Positions 1 through 6,395 of a stretch of 6,534 bases of DNA are shown here, in pieces. The notes under the pieces are model-generated. The model made no database searches and was not told the origin of the DNA. It was given only the letters and a program-made list of their open reading frames with translations. Where the stretch lies: positions 1 through 6,534 of the forward strand of contig CAKSDJ010000064.1 in assembly GCA_934445015.1 (NCBI GenBank). Direction: 5' to 3'. The stretch is from an uncultured Eubacteriales bacterium (lineage in GTDB: Bacteria > Bacillota > Clostridia > Oscillospirales > Acutalibacteraceae). A program made the translations under genes and the position numbers. The stretch's first letter is position 1; the number at the start of each line of letters is the position of its first letter.

Positions 1-1218
1 GCCACCGAATATAATTGCAGAAATCGGCACGCCCTCGCCTTTATCAAACTCATCTGAAATACAGGGGCAGTTTTTAGCCGGAGCAGTAAAACGTGAGTTA
101 GGATGAGCAGCGTAGGTTGACTTGTCCGCCTTATTAAATTTAGAGGGATCCCACGGATTGCCCTTCCAATCAAGTGCGTTTTCGGGAAGATTTTTATTAA
201 GACCTTCCCACCAAACGGTGTTATCATCAAGATTAAGTGCAACGTTTGTGAATATAGTATTCTTTTTGGTTGACTCAAGCGCGTTGAAGTTGGAGTGCTC
301 ATTTGTTCCGGGTGCTACGCCAAAGAAACCGTTTTCGGGATTAATTGCATAAAGTCTGCCGTCGGGTCCTATCTTCATCCACGAAATATCGTCACCGACT
401 GTCCAGATCTTGTAACCCTTTTTGCGAAGGTATTCAGGCGGAATAAGCATTGCAAGGTTTGTTTTACCGCAAGCCGACGGGAAAGCGGCTGCAATATAGC
501 GGATTTCTCCTTTAGGATTCTGGAGGCCCAAAATAAGCATGTGCTCTGCCATCCAGCCTTCTTTCCAACCCTGGTATGACGCAATACGAAGCGCAAAACA
601 TTTTTTACCCAAAAGAACATTGCCGCCGTATGCCGAGTTAACCGAAATAATTGTGTTATCTTCGGGAAAATGACAAATGTATCTGTTTTCGGGGTCTACG
701 TTGCATTTAGCGTGTAAACCGCGTACCCAGTCATTGCTGTCGCCCAATACGTCAAGTACAGCCTGACCTACGCGAGTCATAATTGCCATATTAAGTACAA
801 CATAGATTGAGTCTGTAACTTCAATACCGATTTTTGCGATAGGCGAACCTACAGGACCCATAGAATACGGGATTATATACATTGTTCTGCCCTTGTAAGA
901 ACCGCGTGCAATATTGTATAATTTTTTATACATTTCATCCGGATCACACCAGTTGTTTGTAGGACCTGCATTTTCTTTGGTCTTTGAGCAGATAAAAGTA
1001 CGATCCTCTACACGAGCAACGTCATTAGGCAATGTTCTGTGCAGATAGCAACCGGGAAGCTTTTCCTGATTAAGCTTAATCATTTCGCCGCTCTCAACCG
1101 ATTCTTTGCGAAGGCTTTCGAGCTGTTCTTCACTGCCGTCAATCCATACAACCTTGTCAGGTGTAAGCAGGGCTTTCATATCGTCAAGCCAACTTAAAAC
1201 TGTTTTGTTATTTGTCAT
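1..1218 (-). CDS. pckG: Phosphoenolpyruvate carboxykinase (GTP), 3' end outside window
   Basis: Interconverts oxaloacetate + GTP and PEP + GDP + CO2 in the cytoplasm. Depending on the organism it serves gluconeogenesis or, in many anaerobes, fixes CO2 towards C4 acids. The frame is open for 406 codons from the ATG at 1218 to the left edge; the family is about 600 residues, so the C-terminal third, including the mobile lid, is missing. Visible landmarks are the R-loop VARVEDRT (R69), LLGKKC with metal ligand K206, AEHMLILG with metal ligand H226, the family signature FPSACGKTN at 246-254 (P-loop and reactive C250), VGDDISW with metal ligand D277, the INPENGFFGVAPGT block, NSRF (R376), and GVPISAIIFGG at the edge. 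Residue roles are taken from alignment to vertebrate PEPCK from memory. A strong AAGGAG lies 9 nt before the start. It is divergent from lysA. The GTP rather than ATP class is certain from these motifs. Confidence 0.97.
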   Translation of the reverse strand, partial: MTNNKTVLSWLDDMKALLTPDKVVWIDGSEEQLESLRKESVESGEMIKLNQEKLPGCYLHRTLPNDVARVEDRTFICSKTKENAGPTNNWCDPDEMYKKLYNIARGSYKGRTMYIIPYSMGPVGSPIAKIGIEVTDSIYVVLNMAIMTRVGQAVLDVLGDSNDWVRGLHAKCNVDPENRYICHFPEDNTIISVNSAYGGNVLLGKKCFALRIASYQGWKEGWMAEHMLILGLQNPKGEIRYIAAAFPSACGKTNLAMLIPPEYLRKKGYKIWTVGDDISWMKIGPDGRLYAINPENGFFGVAPGTNEHSNFNALESTKKNTIFTNVALNLDDNTVWWEGLNKNLPENALDWKGNPWDPSKFNKADKSTYAAHPNSRFTAPAKNCPCISDEFDKGEGVPISAIIFGG

Positions 1219-1227
1219 TTTCAATAT

Positions 1228-1233
1228 CTCCTT
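1228..1233 (-). promoter_or_regulatory. Ribosome binding site of pckG
   Basis: On the minus strand AAGGAG sits 9 nt upstream of the ATG at 1218. It supports that start; the protein also begins there with a family-like N-terminus (MTNNKTVLSWLDDM). Confidence 0.8.
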
Positions 1234-1261
1234 ACAAAATGATACAAATTTTTACGCATAC

Positions 1262-1290
1262 ATTATATCTTAACGTTTGCCAAAAATCAA
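1262..1290 (-). promoter_or_regulatory. Predicted sigma-A promoter of pckG
   Basis: Reading the minus strand, TTGATT (1290-1285) is separated by exactly 17 bp from TATAAT (1267-1262), a perfect -10. Transcription would start near 1255, giving a leader of roughly 37 nt before the pckG ATG. This is too short for a known metabolite riboswitch. No clear operator dyad was seen beside it. Confidence 0.75.
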
Positions 1291-1352
1291 TAGTGTTCAG
1301 AAAAAATTAACAATATTTTTATGTTTTAACCGCATTATTGCTTCTTTTTCCA

Positions 1353-1381
1353 TTGACAAACATATATATTTTTTGTAAAAT
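1353..1381 (+). promoter_or_regulatory. Predicted sigma-A promoter of lysA
   Basis: TTGACA (1353-1358, a perfect -35) is followed after 17 bp by TAAAAT (1376-1381). The start of transcription would fall near 1388, leaving a leader of about 33 nt to the lysA ATG. The -10 lies in a tandem near-repeat, TTGTAAAATTTA then TTGTAAATTTAT (1373-1396), which also supplies a second weaker -10-like TAAATT. The leader is too short for a lysine riboswitch. Confidence 0.75.
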
Positions 1382-1420
1382 TTATTGTAAATTTATTTTT
1401 TATTAAGGGTGTGAATCACT

Positions 1421-2671
1421 ATGAAAACCGTACCGTTTACAAAACAGGATATTAAAAGATGGGAAAAAACTTATCCTACGCCGTTTTATGTATATGACGA
1501 AGCAGGAATCAGAAAATGTGTAACAGATTTATATAAAGCATTTTCGTGGAATAAAGGTTTTAAAGAATACTTTGCAGTTAAGGCAACACCAACGCCCGCC
1601 ATTATACGTTTGCTCGGTGAACTCGGCTGCGGCACCGACTGCGCATCTGTTCCCGAAATAGTTATTTCACAAAGAAGCGGAATAACAGGTCATAATATTA
1701 TGTTCAGCTCAAATGAAACAACGGTTGAAGAATATAAAGCGGCGCTTTCGGCAGGCGCAATCATAAATCTTGACGACATTACACATATTGATTTTCTTGA
1801 AAAAATCGCTCCCCTGCCCGATACAATATGCTGCCGTTATAATCCGGGCCAGTTCAATATAACAAACGACATTATGGGTCATCTGTATGATACAAAATTC
1901 GGTATGACTCACGAGCAAATAATTGAAGCGTTCGATATATTAAAATCAAAAGGCGTAAAACACTTTGGTATTCACGCTATGCTTGCAAGTTGTTCTTTGG
2001 TGGAAGAGTATTATCCGCGTCTTGCAAAAAAACTTTTTGATTTTGCGCTTGAAATAAAAGAAAAACTTGATATAAACGTTGAATTTATCGACCTTTCGGG
2101 AGGCATAGGCATACCGTATAAACCTACGGAAGAGCCTGTTGATATTTTTGCAATCGGTGAAGGCGTACACAAAGTTTACGATGAAATCATTGTTCCTGCC
2201 GGACTTGAAATTTCTATTTTTACCGAGATGGGCAGATATATAACCGGTCCTTACGGTTATTTGGTTTCAAAGGCGATCCATAAAAAACATATCTATAAAG
2301 AGTATATAGGTCTTAATTCAAGCTGCTGCGATTTAATGCGCCCCGCTATGTACGGTGCATATCATCACATAACCGTAATGGGAAAAGAAAATGAAAAAAC
2401 AGCAGGAAAATTTGATGTTGTGGGTTCACTGTGCGAAAACAACGATAAATTTGCGGTTGACCGCGCATTGCCTAAGGTGCAGATCGGCGATTATTTAACA
2501 ATACACGATGCCGGCGCGCACGGACACTCTATGGGGTACAATTACAACGGAAAACTCCGTTGTGCGGAACTTTTGCTTAAACCCGATAAATCGGTGCAAC
2601 TGATACGCCGTGCACAAACAATGGATGATTATTTTGCAACACTTGATATAGACAAAGAATTTAACAAGTAG
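1421..2671 (+). CDS. lysA: Diaminopimelate decarboxylase, clostridial LysA subgroup
   Basis: PLP-dependent fold-III decarboxylase that converts meso-2,6-diaminopimelate to L-lysine + CO2, the last step of lysine synthesis, in the cytoplasm. It has 416 residues, the usual length. An N-terminal alanine-racemase-like TIM barrel (about 20-280) carries the PLP lysine in YFAVKATP (K54) and the phosphate-binding glycine loop DLSGGIGIPY (224-233). TEMGRYITGPYG (268-279) replaces the common EPGR. The C-terminal barrel has LCENNDKF (337-344), with the cysteine that normally reaches into the partner's active site, and GAHGHSMGYNYNGKLRCAELLL (365-386). Where most LysA proteins have HxGS, this one has IHAMLASCS (184-192). 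The ATG is preceded by AAGGG 11 nt upstream. The gene is probably monocistronic, as another promoter follows it. A related specificity, such as another amino-acid decarboxylase of this fold, cannot be excluded from sequence alone. Confidence 0.88.
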   Translation: MKTVPFTKQDIKRWEKTYPTPFYVYDEAGIRKCVTDLYKAFSWNKGFKEYFAVKATPTPAIIRLLGELGCGTDCASVPEIVISQRSGITGHNIMFSSNETTVEEYKAALSAGAIINLDDITHIDFLEKIAPLPDTICCRYNPGQFNITNDIMGHLYDTKFGMTHEQIIEAFDILKSKGVKHFGIHAMLASCSLVEEYYPRLAKKLFDFALEIKEKLDINVEFIDLSGGIGIPYKPTEEPVDIFAIGEGVHKVYDEIIVPAGLEISIFTEMGRYITGPYGYLVSKAIHKKHIYKEYIGLNSSCCDLMRPAMYGAYHHITVMGKENEKTAGKFDVVGSLCENNDKFAVDRALPKVQIGDYLTIHDAGAHGHSMGYNYNGKLRCAELLLKPDKSVQLIRRAQTMDDYFATLDIDKEFNK

Positions 2672-2687
2672 CAATAAAAGTAACACG

Positions 2688-2723
2688 GCAGATATTTTTC
2701 TTGTAAAAGAGGAAAATATCTGC
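2688..2723. repeat. Inverted repeat between lysA and the DivIVA-like gene
   Basis: GCAGATATTTTTC (2688-2700) faces GGAAAATATCTGC (2711-2723) across a 10-nt loop. Eleven outer pairs are perfect, followed by one T-G wobble and a C-G pair. It starts 16 nt after the lysA stop. The following bases (TATACTGTTTGTGTG) are not a proper T-tract, so it is at best a poor intrinsic terminator. It could equally stabilise the lysA mRNA 3' end or act as a DNA operator, because it overlaps the predicted promoter of the next gene. Confidence 0.7.
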
Positions 2724-2729
2724 TATACT
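2701..2729 (+). promoter_or_regulatory. Predicted promoter of the DivIVA-like / fumB operon
   Basis: TTGTAA (2701-2706, 4 of 6 consensus bases) and TATACT (2724-2729, 5 of 6) are 17 bp apart. The -35 is in the loop of the inverted repeat, the right arm fills the spacer, and the -10 directly abuts that arm. Transcription would begin near 2736, about 32 nt before the ATG at 2768. Confidence 0.55.
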
Positions 2730-2767
2730 GTTTGTGTGCAGATGTAAAATGTTTAGGGGATGTTTTA

Positions 2768-3316
2768 ATGTCAGTCGGATTCAGAAAAAGTCTTTTTGGA
2801 TTTAATTGTGACGATGTAATCAATTACGTTGAAGAAACTCACAGAAGTTTTTCGGAAAAAGAATCGGAATTAAATAAAAAAATAGACACACTTGACAGCA
2901 CGTTAACCGAGGTCAACGCGCAATTAAACGAGGTTATTGCCGCAAAGTCGGAGGTTGAGGCCAAATTAAAAGAGTATACCGACAAATATGATGAGATTGA
3001 GCGCCTGTCGCAAAATATAGGTAAGCTTTATCTTGTAGCACAGGCAAACTCAAAGTCAATAATGAAAAATTCCGCAGATAATAAAGATATGATTGAACGT
3101 GAGGTTGAAAAAAATATTTCATCAATCAATTATGCACATAATTCGCTTGATGAACTCAAAGCAAATATAACCCGGACTTCATCGGAATTCGTTGCAAAAG
3201 TTGATGCGCTTACCGCTTCGCTTAACTCTGTACGTGAGCAAATAGCGGTTAAAAACGCAGAAAATAAAAAACTTGAGGATTCGTTTGAAAATATGTTTGC
3301 CGGAATGACAAAATGA
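2768..3316 (+). CDS. DivIVA-like coiled-coil protein
   Basis: Protein of 182 residues with no membrane segment or signal peptide. Residues 5-21 (FRKSLFGFNCDDVINYV) line up without gaps with the DivIVA N-terminal block F-x-K-S-F-R-G-Y-x-x-D-E-V-x-E-F-L. Residues 39-77 form a continuous coiled coil with hydrophobic a/d positions at 39, 42, 46, 49, 53, 56, 63, 67, 70, 74 and 77. Residues 84-100 (IGKLYLVAQANSKSIMK) resemble the second conserved DivIVA block (LGxxLxxAQxxAxxI). A further helical stretch runs to the C-terminus. DivIVA proteins bind curved membrane and recruit division or cell-wall factors; that role here is inferred. The ATG at 2768 is chosen because AGGGG (2755-2759) lies 8 nt before it. 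An in-frame TTG at 2732 would read through that site and falls near the predicted transcription start. The gene ends in a 4-bp ATGA overlap with the fumarase subunit gene. Confidence 0.75.
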   Translation: MSVGFRKSLFGFNCDDVINYVEETHRSFSEKESELNKKIDTLDSTLTEVNAQLNEVIAAKSEVEAKLKEYTDKYDEIERLSQNIGKLYLVAQANSKSIMKNSADNKDMIEREVEKNISSINYAHNSLDELKANITRTSSEFVAKVDALTASLNSVREQIAVKNAENKKLEDSFENMFAGMTK

Positions 3317-3843
3317 AAGAATATAAAACTGATTCAGCAAACTTAAAATCAATATGCAACAATTTAAAATGCGGCGATAGAGTGTTGCTAAACGGCATTG
3401 TTTATACATCGCGCGATGCCGCACACAAGCGCATTTTTGAACTTATTCAGAAAAATGAGCCGCTGCCGTATAAAATTGAAAATTCAGTTATATATTTTGC
3501 AGGCCCTACCCCTACTCCGAGCGGATTGTCAATCGGAAGCTGCGGTCCTACAACATCTTCAAGAATGGATTGTTATTCTCCTGCTCTTTATGATATGGGA
3601 CTTACCGCCACAATAGGTAAAGGTGAAAGAAATCAGGATGTTATAAACTCAATTATTAAAAATAAAGCGGTATATCTTTGCGCGCTTGGCGGTGCAGGTG
3701 CGCTCGCCGCTGAAAAAATCGTTTCGGCACGGGTTATAGCATTTGATGACTTAGGCTGTGAATCGGTTAAAGAACTTATTTTTAAAGATTTTCCGCTGAT
3801 TGTTGGCATTGATTGCCACGGCGGAAACATATTTAAACGGTAA
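3313..3843 (+). CDS. fumB: Class I fumarase / L-tartrate dehydratase-type hydro-lyase, beta subunit
   Basis: Beta (C-terminal-domain) subunit of a two-subunit, iron-sulfur, oxygen-sensitive hydro-lyase that normally interconverts fumarate and (S)-malate. It is 176 residues and complete for a split beta subunit. Motifs are GDRVLLNGIVYTSRDAAHKR (21-40), VIYFAGPTPTPSG (59-71), IGSCGPTTSSRMDCYSPAL (74-92, the substrate-binding T/R signature of the family), IGKGER (101-106), LGGAGALAA, and a C-terminal DFPLIVGIDCHGGNIFKR. The [4Fe-4S] cysteines of these enzymes are in the alpha subunit, which is not in this window. Alpha and beta genes are usually adjacent, so the DivIVA-like gene in the alpha position is odd. 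Translation is probably coupled through the ATGA overlap, since only a weak GGA precedes the start. Fumarate versus tartrate specificity cannot be told from beta alone. The symbol denotes the split beta subunit, not E. coli FumB. Confidence 0.9.
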   Translation: MKEYKTDSANLKSICNNLKCGDRVLLNGIVYTSRDAAHKRIFELIQKNEPLPYKIENSVIYFAGPTPTPSGLSIGSCGPTTSSRMDCYSPALYDMGLTATIGKGERNQDVINSIIKNKAVYLCALGGAGALAAEKIVSARVIAFDDLGCESVKELIFKDFPLIVGIDCHGGNIFKR

Positions 3844-3847
3844 AACA

Positions 3848-3880
3848 AAATTCCCCTGATTTCAGGGGAATTTTTTATTT
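3848..3880. terminator. Bidirectional intrinsic terminator
   Basis: AAATTCCCCTG (3848-3858) pairs with CAGGGGAATTT (3863-3873), an 11-bp stem with an ATTT loop. On the plus strand it is followed by a T-run at 3871-3876 and TTT at 3878-3880, 4 nt after the fumB stop. On the minus strand the same stem is followed by TTTTGTTTTA, and the lipoprotein stop codon (3877-3875) lies in the plus-strand T-run. It serves both convergent transcription units. Confidence 0.92.
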
Positions 3881-4369
3881 AACAACTACATCACTGAAAA
3901 CTGCTTTTAAGTCAAGGTTTTCAACCGTAAACGAGATCGGAAAACCGGTTGGCGAAATTATCAAACTAAAATCATAACCGTTTATTTTATCGTTAATAAC
4001 GGCATTTTCGTCGACGCATTCGGCTGTTATTCCGTCGCTGTTGATTTTACTAACTGCATCATAAAAAATTTGTGCAAATGCAGTTTGCGGCATATTATTT
4101 GATTTAGGGGTATAGGTTATACCGAGGTATTCTGCCGTAACAGCGCCGTTTTTATAAATTAGGGTAAAATCTTTTATTGTTTCGGGCTTTGTGACTTTTA
4201 CCGTCAATACATTATCAGATAAATCAGCGTTACATTCAAATTCAGAATCATTGCAGTTAAAAGCAGCGATAAAAGAAATGTTATTTAAAACCGGAGTGAC
4301 ACTCTTTTTAGAATTGCAACCGCACAACAGTATAAGAATTAACGGTAAAACAAAAATTTTTTTGCTCAA
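3875..4369 (-). CDS. Predicted lipoprotein of unknown function
   Basis: Protein of 164 residues that I do not recognise. It begins with a lipoprotein signal peptide: SKK positive end, hydrophobic core IFVLPLILILL, then lipobox L-C-G-C with lipidated C18. It would thus be anchored to the outer face of the cytoplasmic membrane. The mature part (about 147 residues) has no further membrane segment. Alternating polar/hydrophobic stretches such as NVLTVKV, DFTLIYKNG, YDFSLIISPTGFPISFTV suggest a mostly beta fold, loosely like LolA/LppX-type lipid-carrier domains; this last point is only a resemblance. The start is TTG at 4369-4367: no in-frame ATG places the signal peptide correctly, and an AGGTGAT site stands just upstream. 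It is the last gene of an operon, 8 nt after nnr, and ends at the shared terminator. Confidence 0.72.
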   Translation of the reverse strand: MSKKIFVLPLILILLCGCNSKKSVTPVLNNISFIAAFNCNDSEFECNADLSDNVLTVKVTKPETIKDFTLIYKNGAVTAEYLGITYTPKSNNMPQTAFAQIFYDAVSKINSDGITAECVDENAVINDKINGYDFSLIISPTGFPISFTVENLDLKAVFSDVVVK

Positions 4370-4372
4370 ATA

Positions 4373-4379
4373 ATCACCT
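4373..4379 (-). promoter_or_regulatory. Ribosome binding site deciding the TTG start of the lipoprotein
   Basis: Minus-strand AGGTGAT matches the 16S anti-SD end well, with 7 nt between AGG and the TTG codon. Its first two bases overlap the nnr stop codon (4380-4378), so translation of the two genes is probably coupled. Confidence 0.65.
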
Positions 4380-5838
4380 AATCAGTAATTGTTTTAAGCC
4401 CCTCAATTATATCGGTCGGTAAAAGTGCACGCATTGATATTGTTTTTGCAAGTTGGTCTGCAACATATCCGTGTATCCAAACGGCGTTCAAAACCGCCTC
4501 AAGCGGGTCATATCCCTGTGCTAATCTTGATACAATAATACCCGACAGCACGTCGCCGCTTCCGCCTTTTGAAAGACCGTTGTTACCGGTTGTATTAAAG
4601 AAAATCTCACCGTTTGGTGAGGCTACAATTGTATTTGTGCCTTTAAGCACTAATATACAGTTGTTTTCCGCGGCAAACTTTTTAGAAAATTTTATACGGT
4701 TAGACTCAATTACATCGGTTGTTGTGTTGCAAAGTCTTGCCATTTCCGCAGGATGCGGCGTAAGAATTACCGGGGCTTTAATCTTACTGATTAAATCTAT
4801 GCTGCCAATCAACGCATTTATGCCATCTGCGTCAATTACAACCGGTATATTTGTAAATTCGAGCGATCTTTTAACCAATTTAACGGTGTCATCACTTCTG
4901 CCGAGTCCACAACCGATAAGCAACGCCTTACTGCTTGATATTGCCGACAAAAGCGTTTTATCATACACTAACGGTGCTCCGCTTTCTGTGGTGGAAACGG
5001 GTATTGTGACCGCCTCAGGCACAGTAGAAGTAAAAGCGGTGTAATTTTTATCGCAAACAAGTGCTTTTACTATACCTACTCCGCTGCGAAGTGCTGCTTT
5101 TGCAGATAAAATTTCTGCGCCGCACATACCGTAACTGCCGCAGAACAACAATGCCGTGCCGTATGTTCCTTTATGTGAATTGCGCGGTCTTTTGTGAATT
5201 TTCGGCCTGTCAATTGTAAAATAGGCATATTCATTTATCGGCAAACCTATATCAAGCACTACGGTTTCACCGCAATATTCACTGGTTTGCGGTAACAATT
5301 GACACAATTTATATGCTGTAAAAGTAAGAGTCATATCCGCCTTAAAAGCATTAAGCACTTCCCCACCGTCGCAAAATATTCCGCTTGGTATATCAATCGC
5401 AATTTTAGTACAGTTGTATGAATTTATTTTATCAATAAGCAATGATATATCTTCGGACAAAAATCTGTTAAGACCTATACCGAAAAGCGCGTCAACTATA
5501 ATATCAAACTCACCGTTAAAAGCGTCAATTACCCGTATATTTTTAACCTTATCGACAAATTCGGCAGCAGGGTCGGTTTTCGGATATCCAAACGGTAAAA
5601 ATAACGATACATCGGCGCCGCAATGTTTTAAATTTGCCGCTATTACAAGACCGTCGCCGCCGTTATTACCTGAGCCGCAAATCACACAAACTTTTTTTGC
5701 CGTAATTTTAAAGCGTTTCAGTATTTCATTAGCGGCGGCATCACCTGCTTTTTGCATAAGTTGCCTATATGAATAAATGCCGTTTTTAACGGCATTATCC
5801 TCGGTGTTTCTGATTTGATTTAAGGTTAATACTTTCAT
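4378..5838 (-). CDS. nnr: Bifunctional NAD(P)H-hydrate repair enzyme (epimerase + ADP-dependent dehydratase)
   Basis: Cytoplasmic metabolite-repair enzyme of 486 residues, the typical length of the fused form. The N-terminal YjeF_N domain (about 1-210) interconverts R and S epimers of NAD(P)H hydrate: GSGNNGGDG at 55-63, VDALFGIGL at 115-123, AIDIPSG at 147-153, and TFTAYKLCQLL. The C-terminal ribokinase-like domain (about 220-486) dehydrates the S form back to NAD(P)H using ADP: HKGTYGTALLFCGSYGMCGA from 222, VIDADGINAL at 334-343, LTPHPAEMARL at 359-369, LKGTNT, and NNGLSKGGSGDVLSG at 419-433 with the likely catalytic D429. Both domains look intact. The ATG at 5838 is preceded by AAGGGTGAT. 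The gene lies 10 nt after the membrane-protein gene and 8 nt before the lipoprotein gene, so all three are probably co-transcribed. Confidence 0.95.
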   Translation of the reverse strand: MKVLTLNQIRNTEDNAVKNGIYSYRQLMQKAGDAAANEILKRFKITAKKVCVICGSGNNGGDGLVIAANLKHCGADVSLFLPFGYPKTDPAAEFVDKVKNIRVIDAFNGEFDIIVDALFGIGLNRFLSEDISLLIDKINSYNCTKIAIDIPSGIFCDGGEVLNAFKADMTLTFTAYKLCQLLPQTSEYCGETVVLDIGLPINEYAYFTIDRPKIHKRPRNSHKGTYGTALLFCGSYGMCGAEILSAKAALRSGVGIVKALVCDKNYTAFTSTVPEAVTIPVSTTESGAPLVYDKTLLSAISSSKALLIGCGLGRSDDTVKLVKRSLEFTNIPVVIDADGINALIGSIDLISKIKAPVILTPHPAEMARLCNTTTDVIESNRIKFSKKFAAENNCILVLKGTNTIVASPNGEIFFNTTGNNGLSKGGSGDVLSGIIVSRLAQGYDPLEAVLNAVWIHGYVADQLAKTISMRALLPTDIIEGLKTITD

Positions 5839-5848
5839 AAAATCACCC

Positions 5849-6343
5849 TTAATCTATTGATTCGGCAACATATCGCGGTAAAAATGTTTTCATAGCGCCG
5901 GTAATTCTATCGTCAGGAGCAATAACAACGGTTTGTTTGCCCTTGCCTTCGGGTGCTACAACAAGCACATAGGCATTGTCATCACGATTGCAGGCAAAAA
6001 TACAGTCTTTTATAATATCTGCCGGCAGGTCTTTGCGGTATTTTTCAATCCGTTCTACCGCTGTTAACTCAAAACTGATTACACGTTTGCGGGAACTTTT
6101 AGCAATAATTTTATCAATATCCATAGTAGAATTTGTTATGATGTATTCATATTCTACCGATAGCATCGAATATAGTTTATAAGCACCGAAAACAGTAAGC
6201 GCCGCTATAATGATAAAAAACATTGGTATAAAAAAATAAGCAGCTGCTAAAATAATAATTGTTGCAATTGCAATGCCTATATAAGCACCCCAAGTTGCAC
6301 CTGTTCTTTTTATGCGTATAAGTTGTTCAAAAAAAGTATCCAA
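5849..6343 (-). CDS. Small membrane protein of a conserved clostridial family (DUF6106-like)
   Basis: Protein of 164 residues without a known function. A short basic N-terminus (MDTFFEQLIRIKRTG) is followed by two adjacent hydrophobic helices (about 17-37 and 40-58), then a soluble domain of about 100 residues beginning EYEYIITNSTMDIDKIIAKSSRKRVISF (64-91). That last block, with a basic S-R-K-R patch, is the most recognisable part. From memory it matches small clostridial proteins catalogued as DUF6106, but I could not verify the number. Both tails probably face the cytoplasm, by the positive-inside rule. The start is TTG at 6343, 7 nt after a consensus GGAGGT; there is no suitable ATG. It is first in the operon with nnr and the lipoprotein. 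Confidence 0.75.
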   Translation of the reverse strand: MDTFFEQLIRIKRTGATWGAYIGIAIATIIILAAAYFFIPMFFIIIAALTVFGAYKLYSMLSVEYEYIITNSTMDIDKIIAKSSRKRVISFELTAVERIEKYRKDLPADIIKDCIFACNRDDNAYVLVVAPEGKGKQTVVIAPDDRITGAMKTFLPRYVAESID

Positions 6344-6350
6344 TAGTATT

Positions 6351-6356
6351 ACCTCC
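6351..6356 (-). promoter_or_regulatory. Ribosome binding site deciding the TTG start of the membrane protein
   Basis: A perfect GGAGGT on the minus strand, 7 nt before the TTG codon at 6343-6341, fixes this start. Confidence 0.75.
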
Positions 6357-6366
6357 GATAGTACAC

Positions 6367-6395
6367 TTGCAATAATTTATATTTTAGTATATAAT
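6367..6395 (+). promoter_or_regulatory. Predicted promoter of the PqqD-like gene
   Basis: TTGCAA (6367-6372), a 17-bp gap, and a perfect TATAAT (6390-6395). Transcription would start near 6402, about 46 nt before the ATG at 6448. Confidence 0.65.

Noticed and set aside
122..620. Open frames on both strands at 122-352, 295-579 and 375-620
   Set aside because: They lie inside the PEP carboxykinase gene, whose frame is open and carries all family motifs. They have no ribosome site or recognisable protein.
1388..1420. Lysine riboswitch or T-box upstream of lysA
   Set aside because: The predicted leader is about 33 nt, and the whole intergenic region is 202 bp shared with a divergent promoter. 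No stem array or terminator is present.
2688..2723. Intrinsic terminator of lysA
   Set aside because: The stem is good but is not followed by a T-tract (TATACTGTTTG), so it is recorded as an inverted repeat instead.
2732..2767. Upstream TTG start extending the DivIVA-like protein by 12 residues
   Set aside because: No ribosome binding site precedes it, it lies at the predicted transcription start, and it would bury the good AGGGG site used by the ATG at 2768. The extension has no DivIVA similarity.
4580..5776. Plus-strand open frames of 154 and 120 residues opposite nnr
   Set aside because: They are antisense shadows of the intact nnr frame and resemble no known proteins.
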